A stretch of DNA of 64,000 bases from Pseudomonas fluorescens. Its GTDB lineage: Bacteria; Pseudomonadota; Gammaproteobacteria; Pseudomonadales; Pseudomonadaceae. Shown here piece after piece: positions 1-8,760 of this stretch. Each line of letters opens with the position of its first letter. The first letter of the stretch is position 1. The stretch is taken from NCBI RefSeq assembly GCF_019212185.1, contig NZ_CP078138.1:2710501-2774500 (forward strand), in the 5' to 3' direction. A program made the translations under genes and the position numbers. The notes under the pieces were generated by a model. It saw nothing but the letters and a program-made list of their open reading frames with translations, had not been told where the DNA came from and did not search any database.

Positions 1-992
1 CTTGCCGCCAATTCGGCGGGCTGCTCAGTGACCAGGGTCACCACCGAGGTCGAGGGGATCTGGTTGGTCGCCAGGCCGCCGGTCATCGAAGTGATCTCGG
101 CGCCTTTGCCCTCGGCCTTGCGCAAAGGGAAGTTGGCCATGACCGTGCCGTAGCCTTTCTCGGCAATCACCACCGGGTAGCCACCGTCCAGCGCCAAGTT
201 GTAGTTGGGCGTCGGGTTGTGCTCGAAGTAGTAGGGGATGGCATCGCCGGTGGTTTCCTCGGTGGTGTCCACCAGCAGTTTGAAGTTGCGCGCCAGCGGC
301 AGTTTTTCTTCCTTGATGATCTTCATTGCGTACAGGGTCACGACGATGCCGTTCTTGTCGTCTTCGGTGCCGCGCCCGTACATGCGGTCGCCGATCAGCG
401 TGACCTTGAACGGATCGAGCTTGGTGCCGTCTTCCAGCACCCAGTTTTCCGGCGTCACCGGCACCACGTCGGCGTGGGCGTGAATGCCCACCACCTCGTC
501 GCCGCTGCCGGGCAGGGAGATTTCGTAGACGCGGTTGTCGACGTTGCGAAAGCTCAGGTTGAAGGACTCGGCCAGGCTCTTGATCTTGTCGGCGATCTTG
601 ATGAATTCGGGGTTGTCGTGCTGGGCCACGCCCTCGACCTGAAAGGTGGGGATGGCCACCAGTTCGCGCAGGGTCTCGGTGGCGGCACTGCCGTATTTCA
701 CTCGGGCGTACAGGCCCAGCAGGCGATAGATTTCATTCTGCTGTTCGGCGCTCAGGCTCTTGTTGTCGAGGAAAGCATTGATGGCCGGGCGGAGGTCGTC
801 AGTCTTGGACAGATCGCTTTTCGCCAGGCTACCGAGGAAATCGCGGAAGTCCTTCACTGATGGGTCGTTGAAGGTCTTGAGAATGGCCGCACTCTGTTGT
901 GGGGTGATGTTGGCCTGGGCCGGCGTGGTGACCGCCGCGAGGCTGGCGAGCATCAGGGTGGTGGCGGCCAGGTGCTTGAGTGAAAAGTCCAT
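1..992 (-). CDS. M20-family metallopeptidase (dipeptidase), 3' end outside window
   Basis: About 330 N-terminal residues are visible; the C-terminus lies beyond base 1. The protein opens with a hydrophobic signal-like segment (MDFSLKHLAATTLMLASLAA) ending near TPAQA, which suggests export to the periplasm. Further on, GIHAHADVVPV matches the first metal-binding motif of the M20/ArgE/DapE family, and MYGRGTEDDKNGI matches the bridging-Asp motif. DTTEETTGD fits the catalytic Glu-Glu region. Members are zinc or cobalt amino- or dipeptidases. I chose the ATG at 992 because a closer upstream ATG would sit directly on the AAAGGA ribosome-binding sequence. No functional link to the following sulfur genes is apparent. 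Confidence 0.85.
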   Translation of the reverse strand, partial: MDFSLKHLAATTLMLASLAAVTTPAQANITPQQSAAILKTFNDPSVKDFRDFLGSLAKSDLSKTDDLRPAINAFLDNKSLSAEQQNEIYRLLGLYARVKYGSAATETLRELVAIPTFQVEGVAQHDNPEFIKIADKIKSLAESFNLSFRNVDNRVYEISLPGSGDEVVGIHAHADVVPVTPENWVLEDGTKLDPFKVTLIGDRMYGRGTEDDKNGIVVTLYAMKIIKEEKLPLARNFKLLVDTTEETTGDAIPYYFEHNPTPNYNLALDGGYPVVIAEKGYGTVMANFPLRKAEGKGAEITSMTGGLATNQIPSTSVVTLVTEQPAELAA

Positions 993-1152
993 CGTGGGGG
1001 GCATTCCTTTGCGGAGTATTGAGTAGGAAGTGTCGTGCAAATGAAACAGGACATTTCCAAGCTAACACCACGAAGATAAGTACGGCAGTCCCACAACTGC
1101 GATCTGTCCCACAGAAATACAAAAACGACGCATAAACCTACTGTCCGTGCAG

Positions 1153-1176
1153 CAACAGTCGTTCAACAGGCTGTTG
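1153..1176. promoter_or_regulatory. CAACAG direct and inverted repeats, possible enhancer site
   Basis: CAACAG occurs at 1153-1158 and 1164-1169, eleven bases apart. The second copy forms the palindrome CAACAGGCTGTTG (1164-1176). The same CTGTTG/CAACAG hexamers occur upstream of sfnG and of sfnE. The block lies about 68 bp upstream of a sigma-54-like element at 1244, a normal enhancer distance. Assignment to SfnR binding is inference. Confidence 0.4.
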
Positions 1177-1243
1177 TCGTGCAGGCATTGCTTCGGGCAT
1201 TTAAGAACTACATAACCTATTGAATATAAACAATTAAATTTAT

Positions 1244-1259
1244 TGGCATGAATCCTGTT
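1244..1259 (+). promoter_or_regulatory. weak sigma-54 (-24/-12) promoter candidate for the monooxygenase/ABC operon
   Basis: TGGCATGAATCCTGTT has the -24 GG and, after ten bases, GT where the consensus has GC. It lies about 60 bp upstream of the first gene of the operon. It is weaker than the sfnG and sfnE promoters in this window, so it is only a candidate. Confidence 0.35.
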
Positions 1260-1317
1260 TAGCTGAATCAAGACGCGTCGCAAGATGCCATCAAGTTCAG
1301 CGAAAAGGAGCTGCACC

Positions 1318-2736
1318 GTGCCCCGTGAAATCCGTTTGAATGCCTTCGAGATGAACTGTGTCGGCCACCAGTCACCTGGCCTGTGGGCGCACCCCAAGGA
1401 TCGCTCCTGGCAATACAAGGACCTGGAGTACTGGACCGATCTGGCAAAGTTGCTGGAGCGCGGCAAGTTCGACGGGCTGTTCATCGCCGATGTGATCGGC
1501 ATTTATGACGTGCTCAATGGCAATGGCGAGGCTGCCATCCGCCAGGCCACCCAGGTGCCGGTCAACGATCCGCTGGCGCTGATTACGCCGATGGCGGCGG
1601 TCACCCAACACCTCGGCTTCGGCCTGACCGCCTCGCTGAGCTTCGAGCATCCGTATCCCTTCGCCCGGCGCCTGTCGACCCTCGATCACCTGACCAAGGG
1701 CCGCATTGGCTGGAACATCGTCACTTCGTATCTGGACAGTGGCGCGCGCAACCTCGGGCAGAAAGCGTTGAGCGATCACGATGCCCGCTACGACTACGCC
1801 GACGAATACCTTGAGGTGCTGTACAAACTCTTCGAAGGCAGTTGGGAAGACGACGCGGTGCTGCGTGATCGTGAGCATCGAGTGTTCAGCGATCCGAGCA
1901 AGATTCACGAGATCCGCCATCAGGGCAAATACTTCCAGGTGCCCGGCATCCACCTCTGCGAACCCTCGCCGCAGCGCACGCCGGTGCTGTACCAGGCAGG
2001 CGCTTCCAGCCGTGGCAAGAGCTTCGCGGCCGGGCACGCCGAGTGCGTGTTCGTCGCCGCACCGTCGAAAGTGATCTTGAAAAAAACCGTGGCCGATATC
2101 CGCCGCCGCGCCGCCGAGGCCGGGCGTGATCCGCGCAAGATTCTGATTTTCAACCTGCAGACAGTGATTGTCGACGAGACCGACGCCAAGGCCCAGGCCA
2201 AGTGGCAGGAACTCAAGTCCTACACCAGCTACGAAGGCGCGTTGGCGCTGTTGTCCGGCTGGACCGGGATCGACTTCGGCCAGTACCAGCCCGACCAGGT
2301 GCTCAAACACATCCATACCAACGCGATCCAGTCGGCGGTCGAAGCCTTTTCCACGGCCGACCCGAACAAGCAATGGACCGTGCGTGAGTTGGCCGACTGG
2401 GTCGGTATTGGCGGCTTCGGGCCGTTGACCGTCGGCAGCGCGCAGACCGTGGCCGATGAGTTGCAGGCCTGGGTCGAGGAAACCGACGTCGACGGTTTCA
2501 ACTTCGCCTACGTCCTGGCCCACGAAACCTTCCGCGACGTGGTCGAACTGCTGGTGCCCGAGCTGCAAAAACGCGGGGTGTACAAAACCGAATACGCCGC
2601 CGGCACCCTGCGCGACAAGCTGTTCGGTGACGGCCCGCGCCTGGCCGACAACCATCCTGCCGCCAGTTATCGCGACCTTGGCAAGGGCCACAGCACCAGT
2701 GCCATCAAGCGGGAGCCAGCCCATGAGCGTGCATGA
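1318..2736 (+). CDS. LLM-class FMNH2-dependent monooxygenase (NtaA/SnaA/DszA family)
   Basis: A 472-residue flavin-dependent monooxygenase of the NtaA/SnaA/DszA/DmoA family. These enzymes use reduced FMN from a separate reductase to oxidise a substrate, often at a C-S or C-N bond. The family opening (RLNAFEMNCVGHQSPGLW) and the TIM-barrel segments FDGLFIADV and KGRIGWNIVTSYLDS are visible. An upstream in-frame ATG exists at 1285, but the GTG at 1318 is preferred because AAAAGGAG lies seven bases before it and the family starts there. It heads an apparent operon with the ABC transporter. The context, close to sfnE (FMN reductase) and sfnG, suggests organosulfur desulfurisation. The substrate is unknown. 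Confidence 0.85.
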   Translation: MPREIRLNAFEMNCVGHQSPGLWAHPKDRSWQYKDLEYWTDLAKLLERGKFDGLFIADVIGIYDVLNGNGEAAIRQATQVPVNDPLALITPMAAVTQHLGFGLTASLSFEHPYPFARRLSTLDHLTKGRIGWNIVTSYLDSGARNLGQKALSDHDARYDYADEYLEVLYKLFEGSWEDDAVLRDREHRVFSDPSKIHEIRHQGKYFQVPGIHLCEPSPQRTPVLYQAGASSRGKSFAAGHAECVFVAAPSKVILKKTVADIRRRAAEAGRDPRKILIFNLQTVIVDETDAKAQAKWQELKSYTSYEGALALLSGWTGIDFGQYQPDQVLKHIHTNAIQSAVEAFSTADPNKQWTVRELADWVGIGGFGPLTVGSAQTVADELQAWVEETDVDGFNFAYVLAHETFRDVVELLVPELQKRGVYKTEYAAGTLRDKLFGDGPRLADNHPAASYRDLGKGHSTSAIKREPAHERA

Positions 2737-3670
2737 ACTCAGTCCGCGGCAGGTCGATGACGTGCCGGATTTCGCCTTGAGCGCCTTGCGCCGCTGGGCC
2801 ACCGAAAAGCCGCTGCAGATCGCTTTGCGTCACCGTCGCCAGGGCGTGTGGAAGGCCTGGCGCTGGATCGACGTGCTGCGGGAAGTGGAGCGCGCGGCGG
2901 CCGGTTTGCGTCAGCAGGGTTTTACCGACACGTCGCGCCTGGCCTTGAGTGGAGCCTACGAACCGTCGTTGCTGATCCTCGCTCTGGCGGCCCATAGCCT
3001 CGGCGGGATCAGCCAGGTGATCAGCCCACAGGCCCGTGGCGAAACCCTGCAACGCCAGGTGCGGCTGCTACGTCCCGATTTCGCTTTCGTCCAGCGTCGC
3101 GAAACCGTGGCGCTGTGGCGTGAGGCCCAGTTGCAGCGCTTCGCTCCGTTGCAGGTGTTCAGCGCCCAGGCCAGCAAGGCCGGCGAGGGCGGGCTGCACG
3201 CGGCGCCCTTGAGTGTGTTGTTCAGCGGTCCGCTGGAGCAGGCGCAGCAGGGCTGGTCCCAGGTCGCCAGGGACCCGGTGGTATGGGTCGACGAAGACAC
3301 CCACTGGCCGCTCGGCCTGCAGCATGTACTCAGCCGCTGGTTGCAAAGTGGCGAAGGTCTGGCGTTCCCCGAAACCCTCGAGTCCGCCAGTCGCGACCGC
3401 CAGGACATCGCCCCGACCGCGCTGTTGATGTCCAGCGAGCGCGCCCGTCAGGTGGCCGATGAGATCGAGGCACGGCTGGCGCCCCAGGGCACCTGGCGCC
3501 GGCGTCTGTGTGAGTGGGTGCTGGCCGATCCGCGTCGTGGTCTGCGCCGCTGGCTCAAGGCTCGGGTGCGACACTTGCTGGGTTTGCACCGGGTCAGCCG
3601 TATCGACACGCCGGCCAGTGCGCCGGCGCGTCTGGACTGGCTGCACGACGTGCTGGAGCGTGCGGCATGA
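2723..3670 (+). CDS. truncated, AMP-binding-motif-less acyl-CoA ligase-like protein
   Basis: A 315-residue protein starting 14 bases before the end of the monooxygenase gene. Its first ~140 residues read like the N-terminal part of long-chain acyl-CoA/AMP ligases (for example RRQGVWKAWRWIDVLREVER and LALSGAYEPSLLILALAAHS). Full ligases are about twice as long. The nucleotide-binding YTSGTTGxPKG loop and the later ATP and adenylate motifs are absent, so adenylation is not expected. Ligase genes commonly precede LIV-type ABC genes, and this one keeps that position with an ATGA overlap to the ATPase. It may be a scaffold, a substrate-binding relic, or a decaying gene. The reading frame is intact. 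Confidence 0.6.
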   Translation: MSVHELSPRQVDDVPDFALSALRRWATEKPLQIALRHRRQGVWKAWRWIDVLREVERAAAGLRQQGFTDTSRLALSGAYEPSLLILALAAHSLGGISQVISPQARGETLQRQVRLLRPDFAFVQRRETVALWREAQLQRFAPLQVFSAQASKAGEGGLHAAPLSVLFSGPLEQAQQGWSQVARDPVVWVDEDTHWPLGLQHVLSRWLQSGEGLAFPETLESASRDRQDIAPTALLMSSERARQVADEIEARLAPQGTWRRRLCEWVLADPRRGLRRWLKARVRHLLGLHRVSRIDTPASAPARLDWLHDVLERAA

Positions 3671-4434
3671 GCGCATTGTTGGAGGTGCGCAATATTTCCC
3701 TGTCGTTCAAGGGCGTGAAGGCGATCAACGATTTATCGTTCGCCGTACAGCGCGGCGAGATCTGCGCCTTGATCGGCCCCAACGGTGCCGGTAAGAGTTC
3801 GTTGCTGAATATCCTCAATGGCGTGTATCGCGCCGACGCCGGTGAACTGCTGTTCGACGCCGAGCCGTTACGCCGGCCCCATCCCCTGACTGCTGCGCGT
3901 CGCGGCATCGGACGGACCTTCCAGAACAACGCGCTGTTCAAGAAGATGAGCGTGCTCGATAACCTGCTCACCGGCCTGTCGCGCCTGCAACGCACGCTGT
4001 TCATCGAACAGGCGCTGGGTCTGCCACGGGCGCGGCGTGAGGCGCGGGAGTTCAATGCGCGGGCCGAGCAGGTGCTGGATTTTCTCGCCCTGCAACCCTG
4101 GCGCGACGTGGCAGTGGGCAGCCTCGCCTACGGCCTGCAAAAGCGTGTGGAGTTGGGGCGGGCGCTGATCGCCCAGCCGACCCTGCTGTTGCTCGACGAG
4201 CCCATGGCCGGGATGAACGCCCAGGAGAAACAGGAGATGAGTCGGTTTATCGCCGACATCAATCGCGACCTGGGCACCACGGTGATTCTGATCGAACACG
4301 ACATCCAGGTGGTCATGGACCTCTCGGCCCACGTGGTGGTGCTCGACTACGGGCGCAAGGTCGGTGACGGTACGCCCGCCGAAGTCCAGGCCAACCCCGA
4401 GGTGATCGCGGCTTATCTGGGGACGGTGCACTGA
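3667..4434 (+). CDS. LIV-type ABC transporter ATPase (LivG-like)
   Basis: A 255-residue ATPase with Walker A GPNGAGKSS (residues ~37-45), Q-loop region IGRTFQNNALF, a signature-like LAYGLQKRVELGRAL and Walker B LLLLDEPMAGMN. The start ATG overlaps the preceding stop (ATGA), and its own stop overlaps the next permease start. With the LivF-like ATPase at 7855 it should energise the two membrane permeases on the cytoplasmic face. LIV-type systems carry branched amino acids but also aromatic acids, amides and urea. Here the neighbours are organosulfur monooxygenases, so a sulfur compound is the more likely cargo. Confidence 0.9.
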   Translation: MSALLEVRNISLSFKGVKAINDLSFAVQRGEICALIGPNGAGKSSLLNILNGVYRADAGELLFDAEPLRRPHPLTAARRGIGRTFQNNALFKKMSVLDNLLTGLSRLQRTLFIEQALGLPRARREAREFNARAEQVLDFLALQPWRDVAVGSLAYGLQKRVELGRALIAQPTLLLLDEPMAGMNAQEKQEMSRFIADINRDLGTTVILIEHDIQVVMDLSAHVVVLDYGRKVGDGTPAEVQANPEVIAAYLGTVH

Positions 4435-5315
4435 TGAATCTGTTTCTTGAAACCCTGATCGGCGGCCTGCTCGCCGGCACCATGTACTCGTTGGTCGCCA
4501 TCGGCTTCGTGCTGATCTACAAAGCCAGCGGTGTGTTCAACTTTGCCCAGGGCTCGATGCTGCTGTTCGCCGCACTGACCTTTGTCAGCCTGCACGAGCA
4601 GGGCGTACCGTTCGCCCTGGCGCTTGCCCTGACCCTGCTGGTGATGATCATCGGCGCGCTGCTGATCGAGCGCCTGGTGCTGCGCCCGCTGGTCAATCGC
4701 TCGCAGATCACTCTGTTCATGGCCACCCTCGGCCTGTCGTTCATCATCGAAGGCTTGGCCCAGGGCCTGATGGGCGCCCAGGTGCGTGCGCTGGACCTGG
4801 GCATCGACGATGTGCCGGTGTTTCTCGGCGAGATCATGATCAGTCAGTTTGACCTGGTTGCCGCCGGGGTCTGTGCGGGGCTGGTGACGGTGCTGGCGCT
4901 GCTGTTCAACAAAACCCGGATCGGCATCGCCCTGCGCGCCGTGGCCGATGACACCCGGGCCGCGCTGTCCCTGGGGATCAACCTCAACCGCATCTGGCAG
5001 ATCGTCTGGGCCGTGGCCGGGATGGTCGGGCTGGTGGCCGGGCTGCTCTGGGGCGCGCGCCAGGGCGTGCAGTTCTCGCTGTCGCTGGTGGTGCTCAAGG
5101 CGTTGCCGGTGTTGATCATCGGCGGCTTTACCTCGATTGGCGGGGCGATTGTCGGCGGGCTGATTGTCGGCGCCGCGGAGAACCTCGCAGAAGCCTATAT
5201 CGGTCCGCTGATCGGCGGCGGCATCACCCCCTGGTTCGCCTATTTCCTTGCCCTGGCGTTTCTCTATATCCGCCCGGCCGGCCTGTTCGGCGACCGTGCC
5301 ATCGAGCGAGTGTGA
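4434..5315 (+). CDS. LIV-type ABC transporter permease (LivH-like)
   Basis: A 293-residue polytopic inner-membrane protein of the LivH family. The N-terminus GLLAGTMYSLVAIGFVLIYK and the later GGFTSIGGAIVGGLIVGA are typical. It starts within the stop of the upstream ATPase (TGATG), and the next permease starts five bases after its stop, showing tight translational coupling. It should pair with the LivM-like protein to form the transmembrane channel. Confidence 0.9.
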   Translation: MNLFLETLIGGLLAGTMYSLVAIGFVLIYKASGVFNFAQGSMLLFAALTFVSLHEQGVPFALALALTLLVMIIGALLIERLVLRPLVNRSQITLFMATLGLSFIIEGLAQGLMGAQVRALDLGIDDVPVFLGEIMISQFDLVAAGVCAGLVTVLALLFNKTRIGIALRAVADDTRAALSLGINLNRIWQIVWAVAGMVGLVAGLLWGARQGVQFSLSLVVLKALPVLIIGGFTSIGGAIVGGLIVGAAENLAEAYIGPLIGGGITPWFAYFLALAFLYIRPAGLFGDRAIERV

Positions 5316-5319
5316 CCCC

Positions 5320-6384
5320 ATGACGACGACTACCACGGGCATTCCCGCGAGTTTCGACGATGCGCCCCTGACCCTGCTGCGCCGCCGCTGGCCGCTGAGC
5401 CTTGGCCTGTTGCTGCTGGTGGCCTTTGTCGGCCTGCCGCTGCTGGGTAATGACTATTGGCTGAACGCGATCCTGATCCCGTTCCTGGTGCTGTCACTGG
5501 CCGGCCTCGGCCTCAACCTGCTGACCGGCTACACCGGGCAGACCTCGGTGGGTGCTGCCGGCTTCATGGCCGTCGGCGCCTTCGCCACCTACGGTTTGCT
5601 GCTGCGGGTGCCGGGCATTCCACTGCCTTTGGCGCTGCTGGGCGGCGGTTTGATCGCGGCGTTTGTCGGCCTGCTGTTTGGCATTCCCAGCGCGCGGATC
5701 AAGGGCTTCTATCTGATGGTCACCACCCTCGCGGCGCAGTTTTTCCTCGAGTGGGTGTTTGCCAAGTTTCCCTGGTTCTACAACTTCGCCTCGTCCGGCA
5801 CCATCAGCGCGCCGCGCTTGGAACTGTTCGGCTACAGCCTGGCCTCGCCGGTGGGGCGCTACCTGCTGACCTTGAGCTGCGTGGTGCTGCTGACCTGGGT
5901 CGCGGTCAACCTGGTGCGCAGCCAGGTTGGGCGCAACTGGATGGCGATCCGCGACATGGACACCGCCGCCTCGGTAGTCGGCATCCCGGTGGATCGCTAC
6001 AAACGACTGGCCTTTGCCGTGAGTTCGTTCTACCTGGGCATCGCCGGCGCGCTCTGGGCTTTCGCCTACCTGGGCACCGCCAGCGCCGGCAGTTTCGACA
6101 TCAACCGCTCGTTCCAGATCCTGTTCATCATCATTATCGGTGGCATGGGCAGCATCGCCGGCAACTTCATCGGCGCGGCCTTTATCAGCCTGCTGCCGAT
6201 CCTGCTCAACCATGGCGGGCAATGGCTGTTCGGCGGCAGCGTCGACGCCGGACAGTTGCAGAACCTGCAGAAAATCATCTTCGGCACGCTGATCATCTGG
6301 TTCCTGATCAAGGAGCCGGAAGGCCTGATCCGCCTGCTTGGCGACCTGCGCGAACGGCTCAAGACCTGGCCGCTGCGCTTCTAG
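5320..6384 (+). CDS. LIV-type ABC transporter permease (LivM-like)
   Basis: A 354-residue permease. LSLAGLGLNLLTGYTGQTSV is the characteristic LivM segment, followed by GIPSARIKGFYLMVTTLA and the cytoplasmic EAA-like loop around GRNWMAIRDMDTAASVVGI. An upstream in-frame start at 5248 would overlap the previous gene by 68 bases; the ATG at 5320, just after that gene's stop, is the natural start. It partners the LivH-like protein. Confidence 0.9.
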   Translation: MTTTTTGIPASFDDAPLTLLRRRWPLSLGLLLLVAFVGLPLLGNDYWLNAILIPFLVLSLAGLGLNLLTGYTGQTSVGAAGFMAVGAFATYGLLLRVPGIPLPLALLGGGLIAAFVGLLFGIPSARIKGFYLMVTTLAAQFFLEWVFAKFPWFYNFASSGTISAPRLELFGYSLASPVGRYLLTLSCVVLLTWVAVNLVRSQVGRNWMAIRDMDTAASVVGIPVDRYKRLAFAVSSFYLGIAGALWAFAYLGTASAGSFDINRSFQILFIIIIGGMGSIAGNFIGAAFISLLPILLNHGGQWLFGGSVDAGQLQNLQKIIFGTLIIWFLIKEPEGLIRLLGDLRERLKTWPLRF

Positions 6385-6459
6385 ACATTTCATCTTCCAC
6401 GCCTTGACCCGACGACGGGAGGGGACACCTCACACCTCATGCAATAGAAGTGATCCCTC

Positions 6460-7800
6460 ATGCGCAAACCCTTGCAACGTACCCTTATCGCAGCGGTGCT
6501 CGGCCTCGGCCTGCAGGCCCTGCTGCCGACCCTGGTCCAGGCGGCCAGCGACGAACAATTCATCCCTATGGCCACCTACCGCGTCGGTGCCTACGCCTCC
6601 AGCGGGATTCCGGTGTGGGCCGGGATGATCGATTACCTGCGCTACATCAACGAAGTCGAGGGCGGGATCAACGGGGTCAAGCTGGTCTGGCAGGAGTGCG
6701 AGACTGAATGGACGGCGGAGAAGGGCATCGAGTGCTACGAGCGCTTTAAGAACGGCCTCAATGGTGCGCCGGTGGCGGTCTATCAACCCAACGGTGCGCC
6801 GGCGGCCTATGCCCTGGCGAGCAAGGCCGAGGCCGACAAGATCCCGCTGATTACCCTCGGCTACGGACGCACCGAAGCCACCGATGGCAGCATTTTCCCC
6901 TACAACTTTCCGGTGATGCTGACCTTCTACAGCGAGGCTTCGGCCTTCATCAATTACGTGGCCCAGCGTGAAGGCGGGCTGGACAAACTGCGTGGCAAGA
7001 AGATCGCCACGGTCTACCACGACTCGGCCTATGGTCGTGAAACCCAGGGCCCGCTGGCGCTGCTGGCGGAGAAATATGGCTTCGAAAATATCCAGATCCC
7101 GGTGGCCGATCCGGGCAATGAGCAGGCCGGGCAGTGGCGGCAGATCCGCCAGTTGAAACCGGACTGGGTGTTCCTGCGCACCTGGGGTGTGTCGACCCCG
7201 GTGGCGATCAAGACCGCTGCACGTTTCGGCTTCCCGGTGGAGCGTATCGTCGGTGACATCTGGGCCAGTTCCAACGAAGACGTGTTGCCCGCCGCTGAAG
7301 CCGGCAAAGGTTATCTGGCGCTGACGCCGTACCCGGGCGGGAGCAATTTCGACATCCACCAGCGCATCAAGGAACACATCCTCGACAAGGGCAAGAGCGA
7401 CCTCAAGGACCCGAAAAGCTTCGGCAGCGTGTACTACAACTCTGGGCTGGTGAACGCAGCGATTGCCGTGGAAGCGATTCGAGCCGGACAGAAAAAGTTT
7501 GGCAACCGACCGCTCAATGGCGAGGAAGGACGCTGGGGCCTGGAGCACCTGGACCTGGGCGATGCGCGGCTCAAGGAGATCGGTTTTCTCGGCCTGATGC
7601 AGCCGCTCAAGCTGTCCTGCAGCGACCATGAGGGCGGCGGCGCGGCCAAGGTCCAGCAGTGGGATGGTGCGCAGTGGACGCTGGTGACCGACTGGATTCA
7701 GGCGGATCGCGCGACCTTGCGCCCGTTGATCGATGCCAAGGCGGCCGAGTACGCCAAAGAGAAGGGCGTGACGGCCCGCGATTGCAGCGTTGAGCAGTAA
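6460..7800 (+). CDS. periplasmic substrate-binding protein of the LIV-type ABC transporter
   Basis: A 446-residue type I periplasmic binding protein. Residues 1-28 form a signal peptide ending LPTLVQAA, and the mature part begins SDEQFIPMATYRVGAYAS. Later segments INGVKLVWQECETEW, KKIATVYHDSAYGRETQGPL and WRQIRQLKPDWVFLRTWGV are typical of the LivK/AmiC-like fold. Several cysteines (ECETEWTAEKGIECY, LSCSDHEGG, ARDCSVEQ) suggest disulfides. It lies 75 bases after the permease, in the operon order ligase-like/G/H/M/K/F. It sets substrate specificity, so it is the protein to test for ligand; none can be assigned from sequence alone. Confidence 0.88.
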   Translation: MRKPLQRTLIAAVLGLGLQALLPTLVQAASDEQFIPMATYRVGAYASSGIPVWAGMIDYLRYINEVEGGINGVKLVWQECETEWTAEKGIECYERFKNGLNGAPVAVYQPNGAPAAYALASKAEADKIPLITLGYGRTEATDGSIFPYNFPVMLTFYSEASAFINYVAQREGGLDKLRGKKIATVYHDSAYGRETQGPLALLAEKYGFENIQIPVADPGNEQAGQWRQIRQLKPDWVFLRTWGVSTPVAIKTAARFGFPVERIVGDIWASSNEDVLPAAEAGKGYLALTPYPGGSNFDIHQRIKEHILDKGKSDLKDPKSFGSVYYNSGLVNAAIAVEAIRAGQKKFGNRPLNGEEGRWGLEHLDLGDARLKEIGFLGLMQPLKLSCSDHEGGGAAKVQQWDGAQWTLVTDWIQADRATLRPLIDAKAAEYAKEKGVTARDCSVEQ

Positions 7801-7854
7801 CACCGAGCACCCACTGATCAGCGGGCGCTTGCTGTGCCCGGGAGGTATGCCGTG

Positions 7855-8631
7855 ATGAACCCGCGTGTTCAGCCCGTCATCAGCGCCAGCGAATTGTTGG
7901 CGGTGGACGACATCGAAGTGATTTACGACGGCGCCATTCTGGCCGTCGCCGGGGTGTCGCTGAAGGTCGAGCAGGGCGGCATCGTCGCGCTGCTGGGAGC
8001 CAACGGCGCCGGCAAGAGCACCACTCTCAAGGCGATTTCCGGGCTGGTCCAGGCGGATCGCGCCAAGGTCAGTCGCGGACAGATTCGTTTTGCCGGGGCG
8101 GATACCGCCGGGGTCGCGGCCAATCAGCTGGCGCGCCAGGGCATCGTCCATGTGCTGGAGGGGCGACATGTTTTCGCCCACCTGACCATCGAGGAAAACC
8201 TGCGCAGCGGCGGCTTCCTGCGCAAGCCGTCACGACTTGAACTGGAGCAGGACCTGGAGCGGATCTACGCCTGGTTCCCGCGGCTCAAGACCAAGCGCAA
8301 GACCCAGGCCGGCCTGACCTCTGGCGGCGAACAGCAGATGCTCGCCATCGGCCGCGCCCTGATGACCCGGCCACGCCTGGTGCTGCTCGACGAGCCGTCC
8401 ATGGGACTTGCGCCGATCATTGTCGAGGAGATATTCGAGATCGTCGCCCAACTCAACGCCCGCGAAGGCATGAGCTTCCTGATCGCCGAACAAAACATCA
8501 ACGTCGCCCTGCGCCATGCCAGCCATGCCTACATCCTGGAAAACGGCCGGGTGGTGGGTGAGGGCGCGGCGAGCGAGCTGGCGGCGCGGGAGGATATTCA
8601 GCGTTTTTATCTGGGGGGTAAGGCGGGCTGA
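7855..8631 (+). CDS. LIV-type ABC transporter ATPase (LivF-like)
   Basis: A 258-residue ATPase with Walker A GANGAGKST (residues ~48-56), GIVHVLEGRHVFAHLTIEENL, signature LTSGGEQQML and Walker B LVLLDEPSMGLAP, all typical of LivF. GTG starts exist at 7834 and 7852, but the ATG at 7855 has GGGAGG at 7840-7845 with proper spacing. It completes the transporter. Confidence 0.9.
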   Translation: MNPRVQPVISASELLAVDDIEVIYDGAILAVAGVSLKVEQGGIVALLGANGAGKSTTLKAISGLVQADRAKVSRGQIRFAGADTAGVAANQLARQGIVHVLEGRHVFAHLTIEENLRSGGFLRKPSRLELEQDLERIYAWFPRLKTKRKTQAGLTSGGEQQMLAIGRALMTRPRLVLLDEPSMGLAPIIVEEIFEIVAQLNAREGMSFLIAEQNINVALRHASHAYILENGRVVGEGAASELAAREDIQRFYLGGKAG

Positions 8632-8760
8632 AGTGCCCTGACCAAGCCGGACCACTGCGGTAAATGCAGACATCACGCTGTTCACCCAGCCACACCGCTT
8701 CAACACTTTGCATGGGCGCGTGCTCGTGCTTCCAGAACCGCCATCGAATGGAGTCAACCC

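Noticed and set aside
6430..8181. 583-codon minus-strand frame
   Set aside because: It is antisense to the periplasmic binding protein; its composition is typical of a shadow frame.
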